A stretch of DNA of 64,000 nt from Fodinicola acaciae. Its GTDB lineage: Bacteria; Actinomycetota; Actinomycetes; Mycobacteriales; HKI-0501. Below are positions 1 through 8,790 of the stretch, in pieces (position 1 is the first letter of the stretch; each line of letters opens with the position of its first letter). A model generated the notes under the pieces. The model searched no databases. It was not told the DNA's origin and saw only the letters and a program-made list of their open reading frames with translations. The DNA is taken from the NCBI RefSeq assembly GCF_010993745.1, contig NZ_WOTN01000001.1, positions 2,979,235-3,043,234 of the forward strand. The letters are read 5' to 3'. Made by a program: the position numbers and the translations under genes.

Positions 1-63
1 TCAGCAAGCTGGTCCTCCCAGGCATGACCGGACACGTTCCCACCCGCCGCCGGTGGCGTCATT

Positions 64-414
64 GTGGTCCTGGCAGTCGGTCGCTGGTATGTCACCACCT
101 CGATGAAGGCGAAGATCGGGCTCGGAGGGCTGTATGCCGTCGCCGCTCTGTTCCTGGCCCATGTCCTTGGCCTGGAACCTGGCATCCCAGCGTTCGTCGT
201 CATCGGCGTGGCCTCGCTCTTTCTGGTCCTCGTGGACGTCTGCCTACGGCCGGCGGTGACCCAGCGGCGCGCAGGTCGGACAAGATCCTGGCCCAGAACT
301 TCGCGCGGTGCCCTATTTCCTGATCGGAGCGCGCGTCCGCCATTGGGTGAGGTTTTCCTCGCGGCTGGGTGCATCGCCGGTAACTGGCCCGCCGGTCTGC
401 ACCAGCCCGTGTAG
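64..414 (+). CDS. Possible small membrane protein, or remnant
   Basis: A GTG-started frame of 116 codons. Residues about 15-60 are hydrophobic and could form two membrane helices (around GLYAVAALFLAHVLG and AFVVIGVASLFLVLV). After about residue 62 the sequence becomes Arg/Pro-rich and runs opposite the 3' end of the neighbouring TetR gene, which suggests the true protein once ended earlier or the gene is truncated. The same frame continues upstream to a stop at 25-27. No convincing ribosome binding site is visible. I do not recognise the family; a decayed small membrane gene is as likely as a live one. Confidence 0.3.
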   Translation: MVLAVGRWYVTTSMKAKIGLGGLYAVAALFLAHVLGLEPGIPAFVVIGVASLFLVLVDVCLRPAVTQRRAGRTRSWPRTSRGALFPDRSARPPLGEVFLAAGCIAGNWPAGLHQPV

Positions 415-984
415 TGCGAGGTCCAGGTATCGATGGGCGAGTTCGCGGTCACGTGTGGGGTTGCCCAGCAGAGGGCGGCGAGCGAGCTGGGTGATCAGCA
501 ACTCGAGGTCGAGCGCCGTGATCCCGGCCCGCAGGCAGCCATGGCGCCGGCTCTCCGCGATGACCTTGTCGATGGCATCGTGCACGTCGTCGGCGAGTGT
601 GATGAGTTCGTCGTCGGGATCGACTCGCCCCGCGAGCACGAGAAGCATGCTCGCCGGCGAGTCCAGATAACTGTGCATGAAACGAACGAAACCGTCCGAT
701 CCCAGCTGGCGGACCGATTCCCGCGCGGAACTGGCGAGGTCGGCCGCCTCCCGCATTCCCGTGGCGCACAGGTCGCGGAGAAGCTCGTTGCGGTCGCGAT
801 AACGCCGATAGAGCGACCCCTGCCCGACACGTGCACGTGCCGCGATCTCCGACATCGGCGCGTCTGGGTTGACCGCCAGCACCTCCGCGGCGGCGACGAG
901 GATCTGCCGGTCGTTGTCTCGCGCTTGTTTTTCCCTGCCGCGTAACGGCCGAGACTCGGACCGGGCGTCCCCCTGACCTGCCAT
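313..984 (-). CDS. TetR-family transcriptional repressor
   Basis: A 223-residue TetR/AcrR regulator. The N-terminal DNA-binding domain lies at about residues 25-72, with the helix-turn-helix around MSEIAARARVGQGSLYRRY. The C-terminal ligand domain resembles the SbtR-like group of TetR proteins. The ATG at 984 has a GAGG Shine-Dalgarno 5 nt away. The gene is divergent from an MFS pump, and the shared 95-bp intergenic carries two matching dyads (1002-1053). The inference is that it represses the pump and itself and is released by a pump substrate; the ligand is unknown. Confidence 0.9.
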   Translation of the reverse strand: MAGQGDARSESRPLRGREKQARDNDRQILVAAAEVLAVNPDAPMSEIAARARVGQGSLYRRYRDRNELLRDLCATGMREAADLASSARESVRQLGSDGFVRFMHSYLDSPASMLLVLAGRVDPDDELITLADDVHDAIDKVIAESRRHGCLRAGITALDLELLITQLARRPLLGNPTRDRELAHRYLDLALHGLVQTGGPVTGDAPSREENLTQWRTRAPIRK

Positions 985-1001
985 TGCCTCAGCCTACTTG
1001 A

Positions 1002-1053
1002 TCGGACAGAACTTGTCCGACTAGGCTCCTTTCTAGCGGACAAAAATTGTCCG
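1002..1053. promoter_or_regulatory. Twin TetR operator dyads between regulator and pump
   Basis: Two copies of CGGACA-N5-TGTCCG lie 34 bp apart, centre to centre. The first, 1002-1020, has perfect 7-bp arms (TCGGACA/TGTCCGA). The second, 1037-1053, also has perfect 7-bp arms with an AAA centre. Both sit between the divergent starts at 984 and 1080. Two identical 17-bp dyads at about three helical turns is classic TetR operator geometry. Confidence 0.8.
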
Positions 1054-1079
1054 TTCAATGTACGGCGGGAGGTTGGAGC

Positions 1080-2531
1080 ATGGATGTGTCATCGGTCGTA
1101 CGCTCGCGCACGGGCGTTGTTGGCTGGGGTGTGCTTCCGCTCTTGGTCGCGGCGCAGTTCGTGCTGGTGGTCGACAGTTCCATCGTGAACATCGCGCTGC
1201 CGAGTATGCGGTCGGATCTACACCTGTCGAACGAGGAACTGTCGTGGACAGTTAACGCCTACGTTCTGGCCTTCGGCGGTTTCCTGTTGCTCGGCGGGCG
1301 CTTGGCCGATCTTCTGGGCCGGCGACGGATGTTCGTCATCGGCCTCGCCCTGTTCACAATGGCCTCCCTGGCGGGAGGTTTCGCGCAGTCGTCGGCCTGG
1401 TTGTTCGGGGCTCGCGCTGCCCAGGGTTTGGGTGCGGCGATCACGTCACCAGCGGCTCTTTCGCTGCTGAGCACCATATTTGTCGAAGGTAAGGCGCGGG
1501 ACCGCGCCATGGGCGTGTGGGGCGCGGCGGTTGGCGCCGGCGGCGCGTTCGGTGTGTTGCTGGGCGGTGTGATCACCAGTGGGCTCGGCTGGCGTTGGGT
1601 GCTGTTCATCAACGTCCCGGTTGGGGTCGCCGTCATCGCCCTGGCGCCGATCGTGCTCCCGGCTGTCGCCACAACCGGCCGTGATCGCATCGATGTCGTC
1701 GGCGCGGTGCTGGTCACCGGCTGCCTCGGCGTCCTTGTCTGGGCACTTGTCGACATACCGCGGCTGGGCTGGGCTTCATCGGACTTCTTCGTACGCGTCG
1801 GCGTCGCGATCGTCCTGGGGGTGGCGTTCATCGTCGTCGAAGCGCGGAGCCGGCATCCACTCGTGCCGTTCTCGATTTTCGGTATTCGATCGGTGAGCGC
1901 GGCGAATGCTCTTAATTTCATGCTCAGCATGACACTGCTGGCGATGTTCTATTTCATTTCCCTTTATTTGCAGGAGGTGCTTCGCCTGAGTGCGGTCCTC
2001 ACTGGTCTGGCATACCTGCCGCTCACCGTCGGCATCACCGTGGCCTCGCAACTGGCGGGACGGATCGGCAACCGCGTCGACCTGAAGTACGTGACGGTCG
2101 CCGGTCTTGGTGTCCTCGGTTGCGGTCTGCTGTGGTTCAGCCGTTTACGACCAGAGGGCGGCTATCTCCTGGACGTACTCGGCCCGTCGATTCTGTGCGG
2201 CGTCGGCATGGGCTGCGCGCTGGTCGGTCTGACCATCACGGCCATGTCGGGCACCTCGCCCGGTCAGGCCGGTCTCGCCTCCGGCGTACTCACCACCACC
2301 CAGCAGATCGGCGGCGCTCTCGGGCTCGCGGTTACCAGCACCATCGCCGCGTCCGTTTCCAACGGCGGTGACAGTGCTCACGACATGGGCGCTCACGACA
2401 TTGAGTCGCTGACCAACGGCTACGGTGCCAGTTTTCTCCTGGCTGCCTGCCTTAGCGTCGTCACCGCCGTCGCCGCGATCTGGCTGTTGCGACCAACCCG
2501 CGAACGGCGGGCCATCGACACGTTCAATTAA
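1080..2531 (+). CDS. MFS drug efflux pump, DHA2 (14-TM) family
   Basis: A 483-residue inner-membrane proton-coupled exporter of the EmrB/QacA type. TM1 carries the family signature VVDSSIVNIALP (residues 31-41). Motif A is GGRLADLLGRRR (72-83), and motif C is the Gly-rich stretch GAAVGAGGAFGVLLGG. The length suits 14 helices. I chose the ATG at 1080 because GGGAGG lies 7 nt upstream; the frame opens at a TTG at 1047, inside the second operator dyad. Likely substrates are hydrophobic cationic drugs, but the sequence does not show which. It is divergent from its probable TetR repressor. Confidence 0.92.
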   Translation: MDVSSVVRSRTGVVGWGVLPLLVAAQFVLVVDSSIVNIALPSMRSDLHLSNEELSWTVNAYVLAFGGFLLLGGRLADLLGRRRMFVIGLALFTMASLAGGFAQSSAWLFGARAAQGLGAAITSPAALSLLSTIFVEGKARDRAMGVWGAAVGAGGAFGVLLGGVITSGLGWRWVLFINVPVGVAVIALAPIVLPAVATTGRDRIDVVGAVLVTGCLGVLVWALVDIPRLGWASSDFFVRVGVAIVLGVAFIVVEARSRHPLVPFSIFGIRSVSAANALNFMLSMTLLAMFYFISLYLQEVLRLSAVLTGLAYLPLTVGITVASQLAGRIGNRVDLKYVTVAGLGVLGCGLLWFSRLRPEGGYLLDVLGPSILCGVGMGCALVGLTITAMSGTSPGQAGLASGVLTTTQQIGGALGLAVTSTIAASVSNGGDSAHDMGAHDIESLTNGYGASFLLAACLSVVTAVAAIWLLRPTRERRAIDTFN

Positions 2532-2582
2532 ATTTCCATGCGCGAAAACGAAAACTTCAGGGAAGTCCGTCAGTTGCCGTGA

Positions 2583-4019
2583 CTACACCGCCGCCCATGG
2601 GGACAACGCCGGTTGATGCCCGGAATCGTCGGTCCAGGCCACGTACCCGTCCGGTCTGATCAGCAGTGCGCCCACCGCCGGTACCGAGCCCAGGACGGGA
2701 ATTTCCCAATCACGGGCGTCGCACTGGGCTTTGACGACCTTCACCCAGTCACCGGGCACCGACACGTTCGCGCCTAGATCAAGCAGGACGGGGTCGCCGG
2801 AATGGAGCAGCTCGTACACGTGGGTGCGGCCTGTTTTGGTCCGTACGTCCAGGTCGGGGACTCGGCGACCGATCAGCGGATGACCGTCACCCGAGGGGTA
2901 GTGGATGTCCAGGCCGGAAATCATGGCGCCCAGCGATTCGTTGACATCGGGCTGTTTGATCAGCTCCGCCATGATCTCCCGCAACGCGTCCACGTGCGGG
3001 CCCGGGCGAAGCAGCGCGGTCTGTGCGCGGGTGTTGTGCAATACGCGTTCGGCGACCAGACGTCGTTCTGTCTCATAGGTGTTCAGCAGTTGGTCGGACG
3101 CATGGCCGTGCAGCACCGCGGCAAGTTTCCAGCCGAGGTTGACGGCGTCCTGCATGCCGGTGTTCATTCCCTGGCCGCCGGCCGGGAAATGGATGTGTGC
3201 CGCGTCGCCGGCAAGGAGCACACGCCCGTTGCGATATTGGCTCGCGAGCCGCGCGGTGTCGTTGAAGCGAGACACCCAGCGGGGACTGTGCATGCCGAAG
3301 TCCGTCCCGGCGATCTTGAGCATCGACTCACGCAGGACTTCGAACGTCATGGGCGCATCCCGGTTGGTGACGACGTCGTCGTATTCCCCGGTCACCGCCC
3401 GATACCAGCCATTGTCGTTCCTGATCACGGAGAAGTCGCCGTGCCGGCCACGTTCGAACAGCAACATCCTGTCCGGTGGATTGAGCAGTTGGACGTCGCC
3501 CAGCATCGCGGTCAAGGTCGCGTCGGTGCCGGGGAAATCGATCCCGGCGAGCCGGCGGACCGTGCTCCGGCCACCGTCACAGCCCACGAGATACTTCGCT
3601 CGGACCCGCTCGCCACCAACGACGGCCTCGATGCCGTCGTCGTCCTGGCTTAGGTCGGTCACGGGAGAGGACCAGTGGACCCGGACACCGAGGTCGGCCG
3701 CGCGCTTTTCAAGGAGCAGCTCCACCTGGTGCTGCCACAACATGAGCCCGTACGGGAAACGGGTCGGGAATTCACTGAAATCCAGCCACAGCCCGGAGAA
3801 GTGGCCGAACTGCGTCGGACGGCCGTGCGCGATGAACTGGTCGGCCAGTCCACGCTGATCCAGCACTTCCAGGGTGCGGGGATGCATTCCGCCGGCCCGT
3901 TCCTCGTTCGTCCGGCGATCGGCGATCTGGTCGGTCAGCAGTACGTCCACGCCGGCCAGCGCGAGTTCGCCGGCGAGCGTCAGGCCCGTCGGCCCCGCGC
4001 CCGCGATGATCACGTCCAT
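2583..4019 (-). CDS. FAD-dependent aromatic monooxygenase, rifampicin monooxygenase (Rox)-like
   Basis: A 478-residue class A flavoprotein monooxygenase that uses NADPH and O2 to hydroxylate aromatic substrates. The dinucleotide-binding motif GAGPTG is at residues 7-12, the DG motif VGCDGGRSTVR at 145-155, and the GD FAD-ribityl motif at 271-272 (AGDAAHIHFP). The C-terminal thioredoxin-like domain ends in LLIRPDGYVAW. Length and C-terminal half match the rifampicin-inactivating Rox group closely, but polyketide hydroxylases share this layout, so the substrate is inferred only. The ATG at 4019 has AAGGGA upstream; an in-frame extension to 4121 looks untranslated. It is divergent from a TetR gene. 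Confidence 0.85.
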   Translation of the reverse strand: MDVIIAGAGPTGLTLAGELALAGVDVLLTDQIADRRTNEERAGGMHPRTLEVLDQRGLADQFIAHGRPTQFGHFSGLWLDFSEFPTRFPYGLMLWQHQVELLLEKRAADLGVRVHWSSPVTDLSQDDDGIEAVVGGERVRAKYLVGCDGGRSTVRRLAGIDFPGTDATLTAMLGDVQLLNPPDRMLLFERGRHGDFSVIRNDNGWYRAVTGEYDDVVTNRDAPMTFEVLRESMLKIAGTDFGMHSPRWVSRFNDTARLASQYRNGRVLLAGDAAHIHFPAGGQGMNTGMQDAVNLGWKLAAVLHGHASDQLLNTYETERRLVAERVLHNTRAQTALLRPGPHVDALREIMAELIKQPDVNESLGAMISGLDIHYPSGDGHPLIGRRVPDLDVRTKTGRTHVYELLHSGDPVLLDLGANVSVPGDWVKVVKAQCDARDWEIPVLGSVPAVGALLIRPDGYVAWTDDSGHQPALSPWAAV

Positions 4020-4152
4020 GTCGTCCCTTTCCGAATCCACGGTCGACGTACCCAGGTGAGCGTTCTCGCGAGACGACGGTCCCGTCGACCAACCAGCACC
4101 CGTGTCCGGCGTTCGCGCCAACTCGATCGCCGCTTGGTGTCCGCCGCTGGAA

Positions 4153-4186
4153 TTGACACTACATCTTAATTGGAACTTAGTGTCAA
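4153..4186. promoter_or_regulatory. Inverted repeat with face-to-face promoter elements
   Basis: TTGACACTA (4153-4161) and TAGTGTCAA (4178-4186) form a perfect 9-bp inverted repeat with a 16-bp centre. Each arm contains a consensus -35 (TTGACA), one per strand. Reading left, a 17-bp spacer leads to TGTAGT as a -10 for the monooxygenase gene. Reading right, CACAAT at 4201-4206 lies 7 nt before the TetR ATG, and a leaderless transcript would fit. A repressor bound here would block both directions. Confidence 0.65.
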
Positions 4187-4213
4187 AAGATTTGGCGTGT
4201 CACAATCGACGTC

Positions 4214-4867
4214 ATGAGCCTGCGGGAGCGGAAGAAGCAACGCACACGCGCCGCGCTACAGCGTCATGCACTGCGACTGTTCCGTGATCAGGGGTACGCC
4301 GAGACGACGGTGGACGACATCGCGGCGGCCGCCGAGGTCAGTCGCAGCACCTTCTTCCGGTATTTCGGCACCAAGGAGGACGTGCTCCTCTTCGACAACC
4401 TGGACCCGGTGATGTGCCGCATGATGGCCGCCGTGCCCGAGGGGACTCCGTTACTCGAGGCCGTGCGCGGCGTGCTGCGGGACTCCTTCGCCTCCCTCGA
4501 CGACGAGGCGCGCGGCATCGAGGAAGCCCGCGTGGAGCTGGCCCTGACGGTACCCGCCGTCGCCACGATCCTTCGCGAGCGCGACGCGTGGGGCATCGAA
4601 CAGTACACCAGGATGATCGGGGCCGCGACGGCCCGGGAGCCCGACGACCCCGAGGTGCTGCTGTTCAGCGCGATCCTGATGGCCGCCCGGCACGCCGCCC
4701 GGGCGCGTACGGACGCCGGACACGCTGAGCACTACCTCGACGAACTGGATGCCATGCTCGGCCGTCTCGCCGCCGGTGTCCCCCTAGCTAACGAACCCGT
4801 CCACACTCCGGCCGTGGCCGGCTATGCGGCGGAGCGTACGGCGTTCGAAAATATCGATCGGCCCTAG
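4214..4867 (+). CDS. TetR/AcrR-family regulator
   Basis: A 217-residue regulator. The HTH domain is at residues about 8-55 (TTVDDIAAAAEVSRSTFFRYFGTKEDVL), and the C-terminal half is of the MftR-like type with the EEARVELALTVPAV helix. The ATG at 4214 has no Shine-Dalgarno, and CACAAT ends 7 nt upstream, so leaderless translation is plausible. It is divergent from the Rox-like monooxygenase and shares the 4153-4186 dyad with it. The last 20-odd codons overlap, in antisense, a decayed carrier-protein fragment, so the C-terminus may be an acquired read-through. Confidence 0.88.
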   Translation: MSLRERKKQRTRAALQRHALRLFRDQGYAETTVDDIAAAAEVSRSTFFRYFGTKEDVLLFDNLDPVMCRMMAAVPEGTPLLEAVRGVLRDSFASLDDEARGIEEARVELALTVPAVATILRERDAWGIEQYTRMIGAATAREPDDPEVLLFSAILMAARHAARARTDAGHAEHYLDELDAMLGRLAAGVPLANEPVHTPAVAGYAAERTAFENIDRP

Positions 4868-5010
4868 GGGTCCTTGATCCCTAGGTGGGTGCCATGCGGT
4901 TTGAGCCTGGCGACCAACCGGAGTGCGGTGCGCGAATTGCCGCCCGCGTGGAAGAAGTCGTCGTCGAAGATCCACAGTTCTTCATAGATGTTGGGAAGCG
5001 GCGGAATCGG
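4790..5010 (-). pseudogene. Remnant of an NRPS/PKS carrier (PCP) domain
   Basis: On the minus strand one frame reads a phosphopantetheine-carrier signature, DDDFFHAGGNSRTALRLVARL, with the GGNS serine codon near 4935. After the phrase LGIKD the frame hits a stop, and a second frame continues with PIDIFERRTLRRIAG, the expected next helix of a carrier domain (usually a phrase like LRDLFERPTLAALA). One indel near 4864 therefore split the domain. No adenylation or condensation domain is visible nearby. The call rests on motif recognition only. Confidence 0.6.
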
Positions 5011-5481
5011 GTCACGCCGGGCCGGCATGTTGCGGCTGAGGTACCGTTGCTTCTTCGCCTGGCAGGTCGCGTTCGGATACCTCCCCCTGGTCATACCGCT
5101 GCGCGGTCTCCGACAGGTGCGAGCGTCGCCGCCAATCTGACAAGTGAGTTCGACAGGGTTGCATCCTTTCAATTAATGAGATTCAAGTGCTGACTCCTAT
5201 CGCGAAGAACGGTAGGGCTGGGGGACCGCCGAGACGATTGTGGTGGGAGGGGGTACGCGGGCAGATCAACGGGTTCTTCACCTGTGGCGGATCGTCGCCA
5301 AAACGTCTCGCAGGCGAGATCCAACCGGTCTCGCAAATTTTTCCCGGCGGCGGTGAAAACGGCCACCGCCGGCACACCAGCCGATCGACTACCGCGGCGG
5401 CGCACTGTGCTGATCGACGTTTGTCGGCTGCCCTGACAGCGAGATGACAGCAGACCGACAGCACCGCGCCCTAACATCGCG
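5011..5481. other. Gene-poor stretch upstream of the secreted pair
   Basis: About 470 bp without a supportable gene. Short frames exist on both strands (for example 5187-5447 on the plus strand) but show no recognisable domain, start context or conservation clue. The stretch carries the phrase TGACAGCGAGATGACAGCA (5434-5452), which recurs almost unchanged at 37418-37436 in another intergenic. It may hold distal promoter elements for the gene at 5522. Confidence 0.4.
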
Positions 5482-5497
5482 TGTACCAGCTGGTACA
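5482..5497. promoter_or_regulatory. 16-bp perfect palindrome before secreted-protein gene
   Basis: TGTACCAGCTGGTACA is a perfect 16-bp palindrome 25 bp before the start of the first four-cysteine secreted protein. Position and symmetry suggest an operator. The regulator is unknown and no other exact copy was noticed in the window. Confidence 0.5.
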
Positions 5498-5521
5498 TGT
5501 GGCATCACCGAAAGGGGCGCG

Positions 5522-5848
5522 ATGCGAATGTCGGCACGATGGGGTCGGGCCGCGGCAGCGACCGCGGCCGGCCTACTGGCCGCGATGGCCATGACCCTCT
5601 CCTCAGCCGGTCCAGCGGAGGCGGATCCGGGATTCTGTGGCGTACGCTCCGGCGGTCCGACGATGGTCGGCGGGGCCGCGGATAGTTTCGCCTATCAGGT
5701 CCGCAACCGTTGCGGCTACGGAATGAACATGCGGATACGCACACCTTCAGACGGCTTCGAAAGCAGTTGTGCGTGGGTTCCCGCCTACGGCGACACGGCG
5801 TTCTTCATGAGAATTCCCGATCCCAACTGGCTGATCATCATCTGTTGA
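5522..5848 (+). CDS. Small secreted four-cysteine protein, paralogue 1
   Basis: 108 residues. A Sec signal peptide (Arg-rich start, hydrophobic stretch TAAGLLAAMAMTL) ends near SAGPAEA, leaving a mature protein of about 75 residues starting DPGFCGVR. The mature part has four cysteines spaced 25, 19 and 25 and ends at the last Cys. The gene 14 bp downstream encodes a clear paralogue sharing ADPGFCGVR, VRN-x-C, a Cys at about 60 and DP-x-W-xxxxC. The spacing resembles small two-disulfide beta-sandwich inhibitors of the tendamistat type, but the WRY inhibitory triad is missing. The ATG at 5522 has AAAGGGG upstream. Confidence 0.75.
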   Translation: MRMSARWGRAAAATAAGLLAAMAMTLSSAGPAEADPGFCGVRSGGPTMVGGAADSFAYQVRNRCGYGMNMRIRTPSDGFESSCAWVPAYGDTAFFMRIPDPNWLIIIC

Positions 5849-5861
5849 CCAGGGAGCTGGC

Positions 5862-6173
5862 GTGAACAAGAAAAGAACAGCCGCCGTCGTGGCGGCCACC
5901 GCACTCGTTTTGGGATCGCTGCTGGCAACTACTGCCCCAGCAGCGGCGGATCCAGGTTTTTGCGGCGTACGACACGCTTATCTGCCCCCACCGCAGGGTG
6001 GCGGCGACCTGGTCTACGTGGTCCGCAACCAGTGCGTGACGACTTACAACTTCGAGGTTTTTCTGCCCAGTGCAGGAAAATCCACTGGAACGTGCCAGCC
6101 CGTCGTGGGCGGCGGATATGGCTATTACGCTTCCTACGTGGCAGACCCCGACTGGCAAGTCCGACTCTGCTGA
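5862..6173 (+). CDS. Small secreted four-cysteine protein, paralogue 2
   Basis: 103 residues, GTG start at 5862 with AGGGAG 5 nt before. The signal peptide (MNKKRT, then AAVVAATALVLGSLLATTA) is cleaved near AAA-DPGFCGVR. Four mature cysteines are spaced 24, 20 and 24, with the last as the C-terminal residue, exactly as in the gene before it. Conserved positions include FCGVR, VVRN-x-C and ADPDWQVRLC. It is probably exported together with paralogue 1 from one transcript that ends at the strong hairpin at 6178. Function unknown; a tendamistat-like fold is a hypothesis from cysteine topology. Confidence 0.75.
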   Translation: MNKKRTAAVVAATALVLGSLLATTAPAAADPGFCGVRHAYLPPPQGGGDLVYVVRNQCVTTYNFEVFLPSAGKSTGTCQPVVGGGYGYYASYVADPDWQVRLC

Positions 6174-6177
6174 TCGG

Positions 6178-6228
6178 TGTGAGCCGGCTCCGGGTTTGAT
6201 GTCTCCATCAAACCCGGAGCGGCTCACA
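6178..6228 (+). terminator. Strong intrinsic-type hairpin terminator
   Basis: A 15-bp stem (6187-6201 with 6206-6220) is extended by 8 more pairs (6178-6185 with 6221-6228) across a single bulged G at 6186; the loop is TCTC. It begins 4 bp after the stop of the second secreted gene. There is no U-tract, as is usual for actinobacterial terminators. Confidence 0.88.
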
Positions 6229-7185
6229 AGCAGAAAAGCGTCTCGGGTGAGGTCGCGGCGGATCAGGTGTGCCCAAACAAACCATGACCGCCCAGCCGCC
6301 CGGCGAAGGAAGCACGCCGCCACGCCGCACTCCGCCAGGCATCTACGGCGAACTGGGCCGCGGCGATCCGGAACCGATTTGCGTGCAGCGTCAGCACGTT
6401 CCTACCCCGCTGACCGGCACGGCGGTCTGATGCGGGGCGACGATCACATCGCCCCGAGACTTCCCACAAAGCAAAGAGAAATCGCGGCGACGACGCCTCT
6501 GTTGACGACGATCCGCCCCAGTCGGCGCGTCATGGTCGTGTTGGTGGTCGGGCACAACGCCGCTCTACAAGTCCGACCGGACGACAACGGCCGGCGTACC
6601 CATCGAGGTGGAGTCCATCCGCAACACCTGCATGGACTGACTTTCACATCCGCGCTTCGATGTGCGGTGTCAGCGACGATCTCCAGCAGTGCACGCTGCG
6701 CGTCGTTGACCTCCGCAAGAAGCGGATCGGTGTCCGGCTGGACATCGAGGCTGGCCGACATCATTGGATCTCCATGCAAGACGGGGTGACACCGGACCGA
6801 TTGCCACGGTTGACCACCCACCACCCGAACACGGGCAGCCGTACGGAATAACGGATGAGCAGATCACATGTCACCGCGGCGAGAATCTCGGCAAGACCCT
6901 CGTCAGGCTGTAACGGTCACCGGCAAATGTCGCTGTGCGGCCCTCGCCGGACATGCACTGGAGAGTGCGCCTCGACGCCGAAGACTCGCGGAATCACGCC
7001 GAGCACGACGCCAGGCGGCTCGTGGCCCGATCGCGCGGCCATTGTTTCCCTCGCGCGCGAACCTTGAGGACTGGCTCGAGCCGTATCCGTCGGTGTGCGC
7101 CATGCCGACCGCCAGCAGGATGATCACGGCGTGCGTACTCGGGTCGGTGCCGGGTGGGCCTGCGGTCCGGCGGTGGTCATCGGAC
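6229..7185. other. About 950 bp with only weak coding traces
   Basis: No gene here can be supported firmly. Two traces deserve mention. On the minus strand, 6760 down to about 6580 reads MSASLDVQPDTDPLLAEV then a helix-like NDAQRALLEIVADTAHR, and after an apparent frameshift MQVLRMDSTSMGTPAVVV, which looks like a broken small gene. On the plus strand, 6284-6430 is a 48-codon ATG frame with high GC3 (MTAQPPGEGSTPPRRTP...). Neither matches a family I know. The rest shows nothing. Confidence 0.35.
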
Positions 7186-8790
7186 TTACCGGATCTCGCG
7201 CCGGCGAAGCGCTGCCAGCCCGGCGGTCAGCAGGACGGCGGCCAAAACCGTCAGCCACACCAGCGGCGCAATCGTCAGATCCGCACCGGGAAGCCGGGGG
7301 ATGTGGGTGAACGGCGACAGGTCAAGCAGCCACTGGTCGAGCCGCAGCAACGGGCCGATCTCGCTGAGCAGCACGAACCCGACCAGAGCTACCCAGCTTG
7401 CCGCGATCCAACGCGGCACGGCTCCGACGACGAGGACGGCGACCCCGACCACGAACCACACCGCGGGCAGCTGGACGACCGCCGCGCCGACCATCGGCCA
7501 GATCCGCTCGGCATCGGCGTCCCGCGCGGCGGCGGCGACACCGGCCGCCAGGCCGGCGGCTGCCAGCAGCGCGACCGGGCCACCCACCGCGAACGCCAGA
7601 TGACCGGCGACCCAGCGCGTCCGGCTGACCGGCGCGGCCAGCGGCAACTCCGCACGCATTGTCGATTCCTCGGTACGCGGCCGCAGCGCCGCTTGTACAC
7701 CGTACGCCGCGGCCGCGATCCCACAGAACCCGAAGGCGACCGCCAGGAACGCGTCAGTCATCGCCTTCTGTCCGCCGAGGGTGGTGAACACCGCCTTCGC
7801 TTGCGGCGTGTCGAGCATGCTGCCGATGGAGCTGGTGAAGACGCCGTAGATCGCTCCGATCGCGGCGAATGCCGCCAGCCACCACAGAAACGCGGTGCGC
7901 TGCAGGCGCCAGGCAAGGGTGAATGGACCGCGCAACGCCGCCGAGGCGGTGGCCCGGCCCGGCCGTGCGGTCACGATCCCAGTCCCCAGATCCCGCCGCG
8001 AGGCCAGCGCGTACGCGACGGCGGCCGCGAGGACGGCGCAACCCGCCGGGAGCAGGAGCGGCCACCAGCGCTCGCCGGCGTACGGACGGACCTGCTGGGC
8101 CCAGCCGATCGGCGACAGCCACCGCAACGCGGCCACCCAACTACCCTCACGCGCCGTGTCACCCAAGGCGCGCAGCACGTAGGTGACGGCTAGTACGGAC
8201 AGCGCCAAGCCACGTGCCGTAGCCGCGCTGGCGGACAGCTGTGCGGTGATCGCGGCGATCCCGGCGAAGGCGACGCCGATGCCGGCCCAGCCGAGGCCGA
8301 ACGCGACCGAGCCGGCGACCGGCAGCCCGACCGCGACCAGACCCAGGCAGGTCAGCACCCCCAGCAAAAGGCAACCACCGACGCTGACCGCGGCGGCAGC
8401 TGCGAGAGCGGCGTAACGACCCACCGCGCCACCGCCGAGCAACTCGGACCGGCCGGCCTCCTCCTCACCTCGGGTGTGCCGGACGACCAGGAACGCCGCC
8501 AGCACACCAACCAGCGCGCCACCGGCGGCACCTGCCTTCGTCAAGGCGAGCGCGCCGAGCGAGGACGGATCGTAGACGGGGCCGTACAGTGCCACGAAAT
8601 ACGGAATGTCGTTGATCGCGGCGGCTGCCTGGACGCGCGACGCCACGGTCGGCAACAGCCCGACGGTGCCGGCCGCGGACAATGCCGCCATGCCTGCATA
8701 GAGCAGTATCCAGACCGGCAGCAGGACACGGTCGCGCCGCAAGGCGAGGCGTACCAGCTGTCCCGTGCCGGCGAACGACCCGGCGGTCAT
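7186..8790 (-). CDS. ABC-2 type exporter permease, tetronasin (TnrB3)-type
   Basis: A 534-residue polytopic membrane protein with about 12 hydrophobic segments arranged as two similar halves. Each half contains a loop with acidic/Glu-rich text ([13 protein letters not shown] near residue 105; [17 protein letters not shown] near 370), which is typical of the double-length permeases of tetronasin/polyether-type ABC exporters. It starts with an ATGA overlap to the ATPase gene upstream, so the two form a translationally coupled exporter. Substrate unknown; antibiotic or lipid export is usual in this family. Confidence 0.85.
   Translation of the reverse strand: MTAGSFAGTGQLVRLALRRDRVLLPVWILLYAGMAALSAAGTVGLLPTVASRVQAAAAINDIPYFVALYGPVYDPSSLGALALTKAGAAGGALVGVLAAFLVVRHTRGEEEAGRSELLGGGAVGRYAALAAAAAVSVGGCLLLGVLTCLGLVAVGLPVAGSVAFGLGWAGIGVAFAGIAAITAQLSASAATARGLALSVLAVTYVLRALGDTAREGSWVAALRWLSPIGWAQQVRPYAGERWWPLLLPAGCAVLAAAVAYALASRRDLGTGIVTARPGRATASAALRGPFTLAWRLQRTAFLWWLAAFAAIGAIYGVFTSSIGSMLDTPQAKAVFTTLGGQKAMTDAFLAVAFGFCGIAAAAYGVQAALRPRTEESTMRAELPLAAPVSRTRWVAGHLAFAVGGPVALLAAAGLAAGVAAAARDADAERIWPMVGAAVVQLPAVWFVVGVAVLVVGAVPRWIAASWVALVGFVLLSEIGPLLRLDQWLLDLSPFTHIPRLPGADLTIAPLVWLTVLAAVLLTAGLAALRRREIR

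Noticed and set aside
5187-5447. 86-codon plus-strand frame (LTPIAKNGRAGGPPRRLWWEG...)
   Set aside because: Trp/Gly-rich and superficially protein-like, but no ribosome site, family or conservation clue.
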